Below the pieces are notes generated by a model. It was not told the origin of the DNA, searched no databases, and saw only the letters and a program-made list of their open reading frames with translations. A stretch of DNA of 64,000 bases from Rotaria sp. Silwood1 (Eukaryota; Rotifera; Eurotatoria; Philodinida; Philodinidae), in the NCBI GenBank assembly GCA_905250075.1, contig CAJNOP010000085.1, forward strand, positions 678,746-742,745, given 5' to 3'. Both the position numbers and the translations under genes were made by a program. Shown here piece after piece: positions 38,390 to 50,787 of this stretch. Every line of letters begins with the position of its first letter. Position 1 is the stretch's first letter.

Positions 38390-40357
38390 ATGCCAACTAG
38401 CTTGATTTCATCACTAGAAACTTTACCCGTTGAAATTCTTTATCATATTCTCGATGATCTTGATGCACAAACAATACTATTTTCGTTTCGTCATATCTGT
38501 CGACGATTTAGAGCAATTGTTAACAATTATGATCGATATAGTCTCAATTTTGAATCAATTTCAAAATCCGATTTCGAACGTGTTTGTTACTTAATTAATC
38601 CTAGACAGGTTACATCATTGACACTTCGTGAAAATGAAGGAGCACCCGATCAAATTAAATTATTTTTTTCATATTTCAATCTTCAACAATTTAATTATTT
38701 ACGTTCATTGTCTCTTTTTATAATTGGAGAAGAAAAATTGCAATTGATTGCAAGACAATGGAATATTCGTTTACTTGAATCACTCTCACTTAAAATTGAA
38801 AAATCTGATGATCGACGTAAAACAACAACAGCACGATATCTATCATTAATTATTGCAAAATCAAATCTTTTAAAGCTCAAACTCGATATTCAAGCAGGTC
38901 GACTCGAAAAAATAATTTGGCCAGCTCAATACTCAATTCAATGTTTGAAAATTACTAGCGTAGTTGCTTTTGATCGACTTTGTACTATTCTCAGTTGTTC
39001 GCCCCATTTGAAAACACTAATGATAAATTCTTTTTTTTTTCAAAATTCTAACCAAATTATCTTCACACCTTCACTCACGACACCTTTTCGACAATTAACT
39101 TCATTAACATTCGAGAAATTGGAAACAGGAATTGATAATCTCGAATTGTTTCTTTCATTGACATCTTCGTTGATTCATTTGACAGTGGTTGGTGATGGAA
39201 ATTATCATGATGGTAATCGATGGGAATATTTCATTCAATTACATTTACCTTTATTAAGTGAATTTAGATTTTTCTTTAATCAAATACAACATATTCAGCA
39301 CAATATCGAAGATATTAAATTAACTATAGCATCATTTCAAACACCATTTTGGTTAGAAAATAAAAAATGGTTTGTTACATGTGAATTTGATATCAATACA
39401 CCAGAATGTGTTGCATTGTATTCAATACCAATTTGTGTACCTTTCTTTTCCTACCATACAAAGAAAGTTTCAATTTCTACATATCCAAAAATACATGATA
39501 AGGATATATCTATAATGGATAACGTGCGTACAGTTAGATTAGATTTCACAACATTGCTGCCTTTGGATGCAGAAGAAAAGGTATATAAGATTTTGTCATG
39601 AGAGTTTTTATGTAGCATAAGTTATATTGAAGGAAAATTGCAAATATACTTTAAATTGAACAATAATTCATTTGAAAAAGAGCTTTTACATTAAATCAAC
39701 ATTTTCACCTAAATAAACATGAAGCACATATTCTCTGCATTCGCTTAAGATTAGTCAATGTCTTGAATTGAAGCATAAGACTTGTTTCATGTTTTATATT
39801 TCTAGGAAAACAAAATAAATTATCCATTATTTCGCAAAGTAAAGACACTTGAACTTGAATTTGTTAAAACTCGACCTCATGATTGGATTAAATTTATTTC
39901 GAATCTTATCGATCTAACAACTGTTGTTGAAGTCAAAATTTCAAGTACATTAATTCAGAAATCTGATCCATATATGCTGAGTGATATGGCTAATCTTCTT
40001 AAGCAAACATATCGTATTGCTTCAGTCGATATTTGTTCCGGTTTCTTTAGTAGAAAATCAAGTTTAACTGCTACTGAAATTTGTTCAATTTTACCAATGC
40101 ATATCAAACAATTGGCGGCATCAGTAAAAACTTTCAATGAGATTAAAAATATTATTGAACGATTTCAACACTTATCAAATGTTAAATTCTACTTCGATTA
40201 CACTCCATATGCTAGTGAAATCTTCAAATGGTTAGATGACAAAAGAAAAGATTCATCTTATCAGATAGATTCTTTTTCTGTATGCGTTTGGCTTGGAAAA
40301 AATACAACTCAAATGAAAGAAGTTAAAGTTGGTGATAAACGAATCAAAGTAAGCTAG
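38390..40357 (+). CDS. F-box protein with leucine-rich-like C-terminal region
   Basis: Probable substrate-recognition subunit of an SCF (Skp1-cullin-F-box) ubiquitin ligase. Exons 38390-39580 and 39806-40357, with a GTATAT...CTAG intron of 225 bp; 580 residues. The N-terminus (about residues 8-50) shows the F-box signature LETLPVEILYHILDDLDAQT followed by FRHICRRFRAIV. The rest is a long Leu/Ile-rich region with irregular repeats (LRSLSLF, LLESLSLKI, LKTLMINSF, LTSLTFEKL) that probably bind the substrate. This composition matches the large F-box family of bdelloid rotifers. The first in-frame ATG is at 38390. The final codons contain a GTAAGC that could be a further donor, so a third exon is possible. 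The substrate is unknown. Confidence 0.88.
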
Positions 40358-40681
40358 CAAACATTATTACTAATTATTGCTTCGATGTGTGTCATCAATC
40401 AAAATGATAATCATACATCTATATGAAACTTTGGTTTTTGTTTAATGACAATTCTACAGGATTATGAAATACACGAGAAAAACAATTAATTTTTTGTTTA
40501 TAAAATCTAGAACATTCTATTAAAAACCAACTTTTTTTTTTGACTTTGAATTGTTATTATCATCATCATTAATATTGTTATAATAATGAATGACTGATTT
40601 TCTAATATTATACTTATTTTTTTCACTAATATAAAATGAAGTTGTTCCATTGATTGATTTACACTGAGAACTTATTATCAA

Positions 40682-40687
40682 AATAAA
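40682..40687 (+). terminator. Candidate polyadenylation signal for the F-box gene
   Basis: AATAAA about 325 bases after the stop codon. It is plausible but rather distant. Confidence 0.35.
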
Positions 40688-42893
40688 AGAATATTGAAGG
40701 ACGATAAAATGATATACGTAAATATAGGTAATGACATGCTCATTGAAGAAAAATTATTTTAATTATCAGCTTTATAATTTACTCTACAAGAAAAATGAAC
40801 AATTACCAATAATATTCAAAGCAATGCCGAGATGGACTATTTTGAACTGACATTTCGATGTCGACTAGAAAATAATTGACTTGAGCTTTTTGAAATTATC
40901 TTTATCGAACATTGAAATCATGAAAATCAACAAAAACAAACATAAATATACTCATTTTAGTACTCTAGAAAAGTAATAAACAACTGACTAGTCTGATATC
41001 AGCTTCAAGTCTAGATCTAGAATAAATCAATCATTCTGATGTCACTCGTCATAAAATAACAACTATTTGATCTAGTCTGCTGCATGTTGATTACTGCAAA
41101 GCTTATATCGGTTCAATTGCCTTGTCTTTCTCCAATTTTAAGATTGCCTGAAGTTTAGTGTAGCGAAAAGCATCACCTGCGTCATGATTTATTTTTTCTC
41201 TATATTGATATTATGAACGGTCCATTTCCACACGGTCATTATGCTCTATTGCCGTCTTTTTCTCCAACAAATGCATGCACTTCATATATATGAATAACTT
41301 ACATCATACTGTGTAGATGTCAAATAGATCAAAAGATGTAATACGAACAATTATTTTACTAAGTTCATTACATATTGGATAATTTTACATCTTCGACTGA
41401 ATTGCAGCAGTTATATATGATCTCGGAATATTGCTGTACAACATACGTAGATGAAATTCTCTTATTACATCGATCTGAAATATATTGTAAAAAGTTTAGC
41501 TCGAAAACATCCCCGTCATTGATATGATGACAAACGTCAAACAGCTTGCTGTTCAGTTAGAATACAGTAGGAAATGATCACGCATCATAAATAACACTAA
41601 CGATACAATGGAATAAGCTAAACAAGAGATAATTGATTGGAAGCATGAAAATAGTTAAACTAATTGCCGTTGAATTAACATCCTTCTTATTTGACATCTT
41701 CTGTCAAAGAGCTATTTTATCGAAATCATCCTCATCAACAGTCAAAGTTAATTGATTCATGAATGTACGAGACCGTTTTCATCATTTCTAGATGATAGTA
41801 TGTCCAGTTAATATGAACCATAGTTGTTCAAAAACATTGATAAGAAGTCCATCCGCATTACTTTACTAATAACCCATGGCGTTGTCTCCGGAATTTAAAT
41901 GTAAATATGGGTTAGTCATGCACTCATAAGAAAATGGATTCATATTACCTTTCTACACAATTCACTGACATTGTGTCAAAGTACGTGAATGAATGAGCAC
42001 CAGAAACTGCAAGCACTCGTCAAAGCCGTGTAAAGTTCACAACTGCTCAACGATAACAAATAAACTATCGATAATACAAAAAGAAAAAATCTGTGGTGTC
42101 ATTTTTATATTCTTGGATATTTGTAAATACAAAACAGAATAATAGTATGTCATGAAAGAAAGCTTTTTAACATTCTCATGAATGAACAGAATATACCTGG
42201 ATATAATAATGGCTACAAATAACGGTAATATACTTTTATTGCTTTACAATATAGTTACTTAACACTAGATTGAACTTATTTCTATGTATTCAAAGTCATT
42301 GAAGTGCAATGCATCAAACAGTAAAACAAAAGTAGATTTCCGCTAAATAGAAATAAATTAGAAATTAGCAGTGTGTGATAAACAAATCAGTGCATCATTT
42401 TTATTAAGGATAGCGCTTCTGAAAGTGATTGTTTCTAAACTACAGTCAAAATTGTTCAAAAAATATTCTTGTTTTGACTCATAATTTTCGGATCTACTAG
42501 TGGATCATACGCATTAAACAATAAAAATACTAAAATTGAAAGTTTAGACCTGTTTTATGAAAGACGATCTAAATAGGGTGTTGAATGATAGGGATACAAT
42601 TTTTCGTCCCCCTTCACCTACAGATATAACAGAGATCCTTAATAACGTCTCTTTTTGATCACAGACCACATATTAATAACGTATCATCATAATGTATCAA
42701 CTATCTGCTTATTACATGTCTATAGGACTAAGTAAAAGGATAGTGAAGAAATATGTTACAAAATAGATAGAATAAAACAATCTTTCTGTAATTATCAAGA
42801 CCAACTATATCGTGCTTCACATTTCAGTCCTGTAAGAAATGCTCTAAAAGCTTTTCTAGTTAGAGAAGCTATACAATGGCTGGTAAAGATATA

Positions 42894-43247
42894 CAGGGTG
42901 GACCATAAATAACACAGCGATAAGAAATTTGAATATCTCCGCCAGATGTCGACCAAACGATCTGAAATTTTTACCAGTGATAGAGACATATTCAAAGTTT
43001 ATATGCATAAAGACATGCCTAGAGAGATCCTTTGTTAAGCATCACTATTGACCTCAACACAAGAGTTTTACTTTTTCACAGATAGGAAAAAACAATATAC
43101 TTAACAAAGGGTTCCTCTAGACATGTCTTTATGAATATAAACTTTGAATATGCCTCTATCACTGGTAAAAACTTCAGATCGTTTGGTCATCATCTGATGG
43201 AGATATTTATATTTCTATTCGCTGTGTTATTTATGGACCACCCCCTG
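42894..43247. mobile_element. Tc1/mariner-like MITE
   Basis: A 354-bp near-palindrome with ends CAGGGTGGACCATAAATAA and complement CAGGGGGTGGTCCATAAATAA, flanked by TA on both sides. The arms (about 165 bp each) match closely through 'taacacagcg', 'aaacgatctgaa', 'ccagtgatagag' and 'tcaaagtttatat'. A roughly 40-base loop separates them. The TA duplication and CAGGG start fit Tc1/mariner-derived MITEs. Confidence 0.85.
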
Positions 43248-46200
43248 TATACTTATAGCTTCCAATGGATAATATAACATTATGTAAAATAATACTTTCC
43301 TTCTTTGTCTCGTAGTGGCCAATGATAATAGGAGATAATGAGAATTTGCAATATAATCTCTCATGGAGCTCGTCAAACATTGTCAACAATATTCACTGAA
43401 GCACATATTGAATTTAATACCATTGGATCTACTGAATGCACTTTGCAACTTCATGATATAATGAACTATGAACTAATGATCTTCAATTGATCAATTTTTG
43501 GTGATGTAAAGCTTTCGAAATAGTAACCACCAAGTAGAAAAGTTGTAAAAACAAAGATCCTTTTTCTTATTGACATTATTCTGTTTATTAAGATACAATG
43601 ATTGCTGTATTTTTTTATGTACGAGTGAGCGTATATTATTTGATTATTCAAGTCAATAGTTAGTTATACTATGTGACAGACTATACAGTTATGCATTGTA
43701 TGGTTTTTTTTTTAATTTCTTTTCCTATGTTAGATACGGACTTCTCTCTTGAAAACAATGATTATTGGTTATGAAATATATTTATTCTAAATAGTGTACT
43801 TAAATGCAAATAAGATTAGTCAGGAAACTTCGAATTAATCGTTTTATCTTGTACTAAAATAACACAAGAACGAAGTGATGTCAAGTCACTTTTTAGCAAT
43901 ACTTTATGGCCTGTAACCCGTCAGTATGAAAGCATACATATAACCACGCAATAAACCTGCGTGTACATACATGAATCGTTATATGATGACATACATGATA
44001 GTTGATCTGTATATACGGTTAATATTATTACATTGCGAGAACATATAAACATTCTTGTAGAAAACTCACATATTGATGATGAAAAGAATCCTTGTGTATA
44101 TTATGAGAGAAAATACTAAAATGGGCAAAAAGAAAAAAGTAATTCTGGTCAACAAGCTTGAATACACAAAAGTCTTCTTTCCAGGCATAAGATTCTATCA
44201 TACATACTTTCGTTTAGGAAAATAAAGCTTCTTCACAATTAAACTATCGCCATATATGAAAGTTACATTCGAAACATATCATGCATGATAGGCTTTCAAT
44301 AACTTTCAGATACGTACGTACGTACATATGAACAATTCTTCAAAATTTGAAAAAATGTACCTGTTTTTTCTTGAGATAGTGCGATATACTTATAGAAGAG
44401 CAAGTTCAGTTTTAAAAGAAATAAACAAAGATATGACGCAGTAGAAACTAAATTCTTTCATGAGATAACATTTACACTACAAAAGAATAAAATTTTACAT
44501 CTGAATGTAGAAATACTTCAGTATTAATTTACATGAACATGACATTCACTCGTTGACATGCAAGTTGTAACAAATTTCTCGTCATCTTGTAGATAAATGT
44601 GAGTAGCTTTCATATATTTCAACAAGAGTCCTATGTTTTGTATAGAGACAGGTGACTAATGCGTGTAATTAGTTGTAAAGACAAGAAACATGTATGACGT
44701 CTCATGTTATTCTGAAAAATTGTGTTTCTATACATTTCTTACAGACAAGCATCTCATTGGATGCATTGATGTGCAAAAAACTGCAACGAGTTCAAAAAAG
44801 CTACATAATCATGGATGACAAAAAAAACGATCTTCAAAATATTTTGCAAATAAACATAGACTTCTAAAATAATTTCTGAAAAGAAACACATTTTATAAGA
44901 TTTCATGCTTCAATGAACATCCAATGGTTCTATTTGTACCCGTACAATATAATTCCATATAAGACTATTTACGCTAAATGCTAACTCGTTTTGTTGAACA
45001 AGAAGAAAAGCACTATCAATCTTATCAAAAAGGAGAAGTATTATTTAGTATGTCTGATAAGAAAAAAAAGAATAAAAATAATGTAAAAGAAATTTTAGTT
45101 GAGATTTATCTGTTCAACGGTAAAATCGTCATGTTATGCAAAGCGTTTTAAATGAGACTACCCAGTGAGTATAAAAAAAAGAACTCGTGAACTATCATCT
45201 GTCAGAAAAAAGTCATATCAAAAGATTGAAATATGTAGTATGGAACTGTAAGAAAAAAAAGGACAATCAACCATTGGATTTTTTCTTCATATAATTATCT
45301 TGTGCGCCGTTAGAGGCTTACTTTCCTTTTCTTGTCAACGTAGTGTCATTTTAATAACTGTCAAACGAGAAACTCCAAAATAAATAAAAAGAAGCAAAAA
45401 GAGATTAAAGAACGGATTGGATAGAAAAAGAAAACCTTTCCTTATTTTAAATGATAGTTGTTATTCATTTCTTTTCTTCATTCTTTACCGCTTTGTAATT
45501 AAATAGTGTTGTTTAAGAACATATCTAAAGCACAGCTAGATCGAGACAAGGTGTATTCCTAAGGTTTGTGTCACCTTTGACAACTCATAGATTTGTGCTA
45601 GTTTCTTTTTTCTTTATTACGTTATAATAGTTCGTAGGTATTAGTCTTGATTTAATGAATGACTTTGAATTCTTTTTTTTTTTTTTCTAATTATTTGTTT
45701 ACTCAAATAATAGACTAAATAAATTCTATTGTTATAAATCGTTTATAGGCGTAATAGAATAACTGCTTAGATTATTTTAAAAAATATGTTTAATTCACAT
45801 GTAAACAATACTTTCATTCGCATAAAATATATTTTTAGTAATAAAAATGTATGAACATAATATGACCTACGTAATTTTTTACTTGAATTCTTATTATATC
45901 TGAATGAGAAGAAGAATTAGTAATTTTGACTCAACTTCGTAATATCTTTACTCTTTGCCTCTGAAATATTCGCAAGACAAAAGAAAAACTCAGATTATTC
46001 TCGATTTAATTATCATACGATTTGAGAATTTTCAGGTCACTTTGTTCAGACAGTTCATGACGTATAGAACTATTTCAATAATTCACTATACATATACATT
46101 ATTTTAATAGAAACACTCTTACTCATGATAAACATTATTTATGCAAAATAATTTCAGTAGAACTGTTATAAACAGTAGATATAGCATAAATACTAAAAAC

Positions 46201-46392
46201 GAACAAAATCAATTATTGTGACGACAGCATATTTTTTTATTTTAAAATATAAGAGCTAAGTAGTACTTGTCGAATCATGAAAAGTATTAGTATCTAATGT
46301 TTAATTTTATGTATCTCAGAAAAGTTACGTTACATTTCATATTTATTTTAGATTTAAATTTAGATATCTTTGTATTCGTTGACCTATCAAAT

Positions 46393-46980
46393 ATGGCTCA
46401 AAATTTGTCCTATCCAAAGTATAATGACGCAAACAAGTCTTCTAAGACGAAACAATCTTTTCAAAATACATACAAAAGTATTGATAATGAAAGCATCATC
46501 AATAGTATTACTGGTTATGAAAATGATCTTGGAGATAGATTAGAACGATTGGAACGTGAAGCTGGCATGCAAGCACAACAGATCGAATTGAATGAATGTC
46601 TTGAATGTATTGCTCAACTTCTTGATTTATTTAAACGTACTGTTATTACCTCCGAACTTCAAAATCAAAATGATTGGCATTATAACATACGACAACAGTT
46701 ACAACAACATAATGGTGTTACTGGTAATAGACTTCTTGATGATAAAGTCGAGAAGATCGTTATTAACAAAGGTTTAACCAAAGAACAATGGAATTGTCTT
46801 CTCTATATGGTATTAAGTACTGGTGATAAAGTAGAATTAACCAAAGTTAGCAAGAAATATTTACAAAAAGTACGTGATAAAGCATCACGTCTTCTTGAAG
46901 CTGGTGAACAGAATGCAGTATTTGCTTTGATTAATGCTATCGAAAAATTTATATCGAAAAATTATTCCACTGAAAAATGA
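46393..46980 (+). CDS. Uncharacterised 195-residue protein, possibly coiled-coil
   Basis: I do not recognise this protein. The ATG at 46393 has an A at -3 and G at +4. The frame also opens further upstream to 46297, but that part reads like non-coding T-rich sequence. Residues about 35-70 (ENDLGDRLERLEREAGMQAQQIELNE) are likely helical or coiled-coil. The C-terminal half is Lys/Glu-rich (KGLTKEQWNCLLYMVLS...). There is no signal peptide, membrane segment or Cys motif. A diverged, broken copy lies 4 kb downstream (50479-50747), which supports this being a real gene. An AATAAA follows at 47128. An acceptor-like TTTAG upstream leaves open an extra 5' exon. Confidence 0.65.
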   Translation: MAQNLSYPKYNDANKSSKTKQSFQNTYKSIDNESIINSITGYENDLGDRLERLEREAGMQAQQIELNECLECIAQLLDLFKRTVITSELQNQNDWHYNIRQQLQQHNGVTGNRLLDDKVEKIVINKGLTKEQWNCLLYMVLSTGDKVELTKVSKKYLQKVRDKASRLLEAGEQNAVFALINAIEKFISKNYSTEK

Positions 46981-47127
46981 TAATTTTTTTTTTTTACCAT
47001 GGTATAAATTTCTATAAAACATTCTATGATATTGTATATTTGTCTACATTTGTAATGTAATTCTATATCACGTTCATGTTTATTGAACGATTATCTTTGT
47101 TATATTCTTGAAAATTTTCATTAATTT

Positions 47128-47133
47128 AATAAA
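47128..47133 (+). terminator. Polyadenylation signal AATAAA
   Basis: Canonical hexamer about 150 bases after the stop of the uncharacterised gene at 46393-46980. Confidence 0.5.
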
Positions 47134-48954
47134 GATTATCTCTTATATGTCACTGAAATATCAATTCGATAATGTTTTTAAAATGCTTCTAAGTTTGTGA
47201 ATATATTTGAAAATTTTTGATGACAAAATTAAATTATATCAGAAGTAGGAATAATTGTAATATATAGTAGAAGAGTTTTGATTGATTGTTAATTAATTTT
47301 CATGGTTATCAAATATTTTATCGATGATTCTTTGTTTACATTTGAAATAAATCGAGAAAAATTTTTATGAGTAATGAGTTCTATTTGATATTATGTTCTG
47401 ATATTCTCATCTTAATCTTTGATTCTATCTATAATTATCATTAAATGGAAGGAAGAAATCTATTGTAAGTCGTTTTAAGTTACAAACGCATCTTTATAAG
47501 ATAATCACTTGCAAATTAAAATAATAGAATTATTACCGCGTATTTACCGATTACATAAGCAAATTTTGAAAAAAATTTCTTCTTTCAACAGAAAGTGTAT
47601 TAAATAACAACTGAGAGAAAATTTAATCTAAAAGAAGCGAAATATCTACACAATATTTGATGTTTTCCATCAAAAACATTTCGTATAATCTTAATATTTT
47701 GTTATAAGCCTTTTGTTTATCCTATAATTTTGCTAATTTTGTGACACTCATCTTATCAAATAGTTTATTTTAGTCGACGGAACATCAATAGAAAAGCAGA
47801 TTTTTTTTAATGCAACTTACCGTATATTAATTATCTACAGATTGTATGAGATTTAAAGAACACAGTATTCAGTATTGAATAGCTAAAAAAGTTGTTTAAA
47901 GAACTCTGAATGACAGTCATAACATGGATGAATAAAGAGTAGATGTTATTAGCTAATAATGCCTCTTATGAACTAATATTTATATTTTACTAATAATCAT
48001 AATTTTGTCTTAGATTCGAGATGAACTTCATATATTTTTTTTCTATCATTTAGAGTTTATTGATCAGTCTCAAAATTTCTTTTCGATATTTTAACAATAT
48101 GTAATACACTTTGTTATAAAACAATAATTCAATAACTTTGAATATATTTTTCATTTATGCATTCTGTACTGATCATTTATTACACAATAAAACTCTCTTT
48201 CAGGTTAATTAATTAAAGATTCGCTCATGCTTGAATATCTCAATAGCATTCCATTTTCTTGTAAGAATATGTGCGTAAATAATTGCAAAGATGAATTTCG
48301 TACTTTTTTTTTTTAAAAGAAAGAGAACTGTCATTTGATATAATGAATAAAAAAGTAACACTGTCTATAAATAGCTACCTGACAAAAAGCTTAGCTGAGA
48401 TTTGTTTACGTTAGTCAAGCTATTCATTATTTTATCTAGTAAATCTATCATTGAGATTAGATACTAAGTGAAGAAAAAGAACTTTCAATTCTCGTAGTTC
48501 AATAGACTGTCACTTTACCAGATTGAACGAAGGTGTGTGTGAAAGAAATAAAACAAACGAAAGAAGTTCATACTTGAAAATTTTCTCACGCAATCATTCA
48601 ACCTTCCGATGCATAAACTGTCCTTACTACTTTCATCCACATAACATTGATCTAATAGCTGTCAAGAGAATAACTTCAAAATAATAAGAAGAAATGAGAT
48701 GCATAAATTGGTGAAATTAGATAAAAGATTGTTTTTTTTTTTCAAAAAATAATTCTTCGAGAGACATTCTCTCTGTTCTTCGACTTACAGCAAACAAAAG
48801 TTTTTCTTAAAGAAAAAGCATTCGACTTAAGGTGAGTTTGACATAAAACTCATATTTAGGTTTTTTTTTTTTGTCTACAGCTCACTTGTGATTTTTCTCT
48901 CTCATTTTTTCTAGTGTACTGTAATGATGAGACGAAAATCTTGTTTATTTGAAT

Positions 48955-49168
48955 GGGTCTACGAATGATGCGCACGACGAAAGTTGCGCACGGAACGGAA
49001 AATGAGGGTTTCAAAGCAGAACGAACCGTTTCAAGTTCACTGCCTTCACCATCATCTTCGCCCTCACCCTCACTTACATCCGCACCATCATCCGCACTTC
49101 ACAGCCTCAGCCAGAGCCCTCAGAGTCTCCGTGCGCAAGTTTCGCCGTGCGTATCTTTCGGGATCCCC
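48955..49168. mobile_element. Small GC-rich inverted-terminal-repeat element
   Basis: About 214 bp, much richer in G+C than its surroundings. Its ends are inverted repeats of about 38 bp with a few mismatches: left 'atgcgcacgacgaaagttgc', right (complement) 'atacgcacggcgaaacttgc', both continuing 'gcacgga'. The interior is a TC/CA-rich tract (ccctcaccctcac...). Open frames through it (48953-49246, 48984-49193) are composition artefacts. The family is unknown. Confidence 0.65.
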
Positions 49169-50478
49169 AATACTTCACAAGTTTTCTATTTAGCTTTGAA
49201 AGTAATACTAGAGTTTTTAAAAATAAAACTATCAGAAAAAAATTAATTCAAGTAGTTGTCAAGATATCAAGAGATAAATTTCAAACAGTAAACTTCGTGA
49301 TAAAATTTTAACAACATGAATAGTTTTACAAAATTACAATGATAATTAGCAAATATGATGAATGCAATAACATTTGATTCTTATTCAAAAAAAAAAATAA
49401 AACGAAAATATTCAATCAAGAGTAATATAATAACTATAACATTGTACTGTATTAGAGCATTTGGAAGTCTCTTTTTTTTTTGAAATGATAGCTCTTATTT
49501 TTTTTCTAGAACATTATATATTTAAGTTTGCCATAGATAAGATCAGTTTACTGAGATGAATTGAAAGTTTTTCATCACTGTTTTGTATTTATAATTGTGC
49601 TTGTGTTCTTATTATATCTCTTTCAGACAAAGAGAGGCAGGAAGAATATTTTTGCCTTTCAGATACCTTGCGGTGTAGAGTGCTGCCTAACTACAAGTTC
49701 AATAATTCAATATCTTTTCTACAACTCTGATGGCTTAAAGCTCTCAATAGAAGATCGACTTACTACAGTGTTGCTGCGTTCAATTGTTTGAACTCATCAT
49801 ACACATTAGCATCATGTAGTCAGCATATTATTGAACAAGTGATCCGAGACAATCAATCATTAGTATCTTATCCAGAGTCATTCTACAGCTGGTGATACTG
49901 AGGTTTACACACAGTAGCTTGTGAATACGTGTCGAACAATGTAGTCATTCAGCCGTGGTGACAAGAGAGAAAGAATTACTATTATAAATCGTACGACAAC
50001 AAGAAATCTTGTTTAATTTATTATCAATCATATTGACATCCTCAAATGATAGTCATAAAATAATTTTTTCATTACAATAGAACTGTACATATATTATTTT
50101 TTAATGTCAATCACTAATTTATGCATGCCAAATATTGATGTTGATAAAATATATTTTTTTTATCTATATACCTTCACAAACAAGATGTGACTGAAGCAAT
50201 CGATACGATAGAATAAAATGTCTTGAAGACGGGTTATTTCGTTTTACAACAGTGATAAAATACTCTATCAAATTGTACTGAGAAAGAATACTTCATAAGT
50301 TGATTTTGGTCATGTATCAAAACTGCTATTTTCTACATAGAGTGAAAATAATGTAGAGAACCTTCTATATTTTACAATTTTTCTTGACTCAGTTACAATG
50401 TATTAAAAATATTTTGTGTTCTGGACACAAATTTCAGATATAAAATTATATTCATTCTAATTCTCTGACATTTCAGAG

Positions 50479-50747
50479 GTAACAAACAATCCATCATATG
50501 CAACATATACTCGTGCAGACAAATCTGATATGATGAAACAATATCTTCAATCTCCTAGTGCTAATAATATCAATGAAGCAATTATAAATGTCATCAATGC
50601 TTATGAAAACAATCTTAGAGATCAATTAGAACAAATTAAGAACGAAGCAGACATACAAACTCAGCAGATGGAATCAAACAATACTGCACATCTGTTGCTT
50701 TACTTCCTGACTTGTTTAAGCATATCATTATTAGGCTTAAACTTTGA
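50479..50747 (+). pseudogene. Broken duplicate of the uncharacterised gene at 46393
   Basis: The frame VTNNPSYATYT...DKSDMMKQ...INVINAYENNLRDQLEQIKNEADIQTQQMESNN aligns with the N-terminal half of the 46393 protein (MAQNLSYPKYN...YENDLGDRLERLEREAGMQAQQIELNE). The start codon position reads GTA instead of ATG. Near 50685-50691 the reading frame shifts: similarity resumes in another frame as SVALLPDLFKHIII (matching CIAQLLDLFKRTVI), and a TGA follows at 50745. The C-terminal half was not found. It is a decayed tandem copy, unless an upstream exon supplies a start. Confidence 0.75.
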
Positions 50748-50787
50748 CGTCAAAACTGGTAGCACAAGAACATTTGACGTTAACTAA

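Larger units (their letters stand above)
40358..46392. other. Gene-poor AT-rich region
   Basis: Apart from one mariner-like MITE (42894-43247) and a short TACG repeat (about 44313-44328), no coding region or RNA gene was recognised in these 6 kb. Reading frames here are short, and I saw no recognisable domain or splice structure. Confidence 0.55.
46981..50478. other. Intergenic AT-rich region
   Basis: Contains one GC-rich MITE-like element (48955-49168). Otherwise I saw no gene, RNA or large repeat. A TTG-starting frame at 49561-49791 begins with a hydrophobic stretch but has no ATG or homologous pattern that I recognise. Confidence 0.5.

Noticed and set aside
42795..42995. Minus-strand 66-residue frame
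   Set aside because: It overlaps the left arm of the mariner-like MITE and its flank and has no domain pattern.
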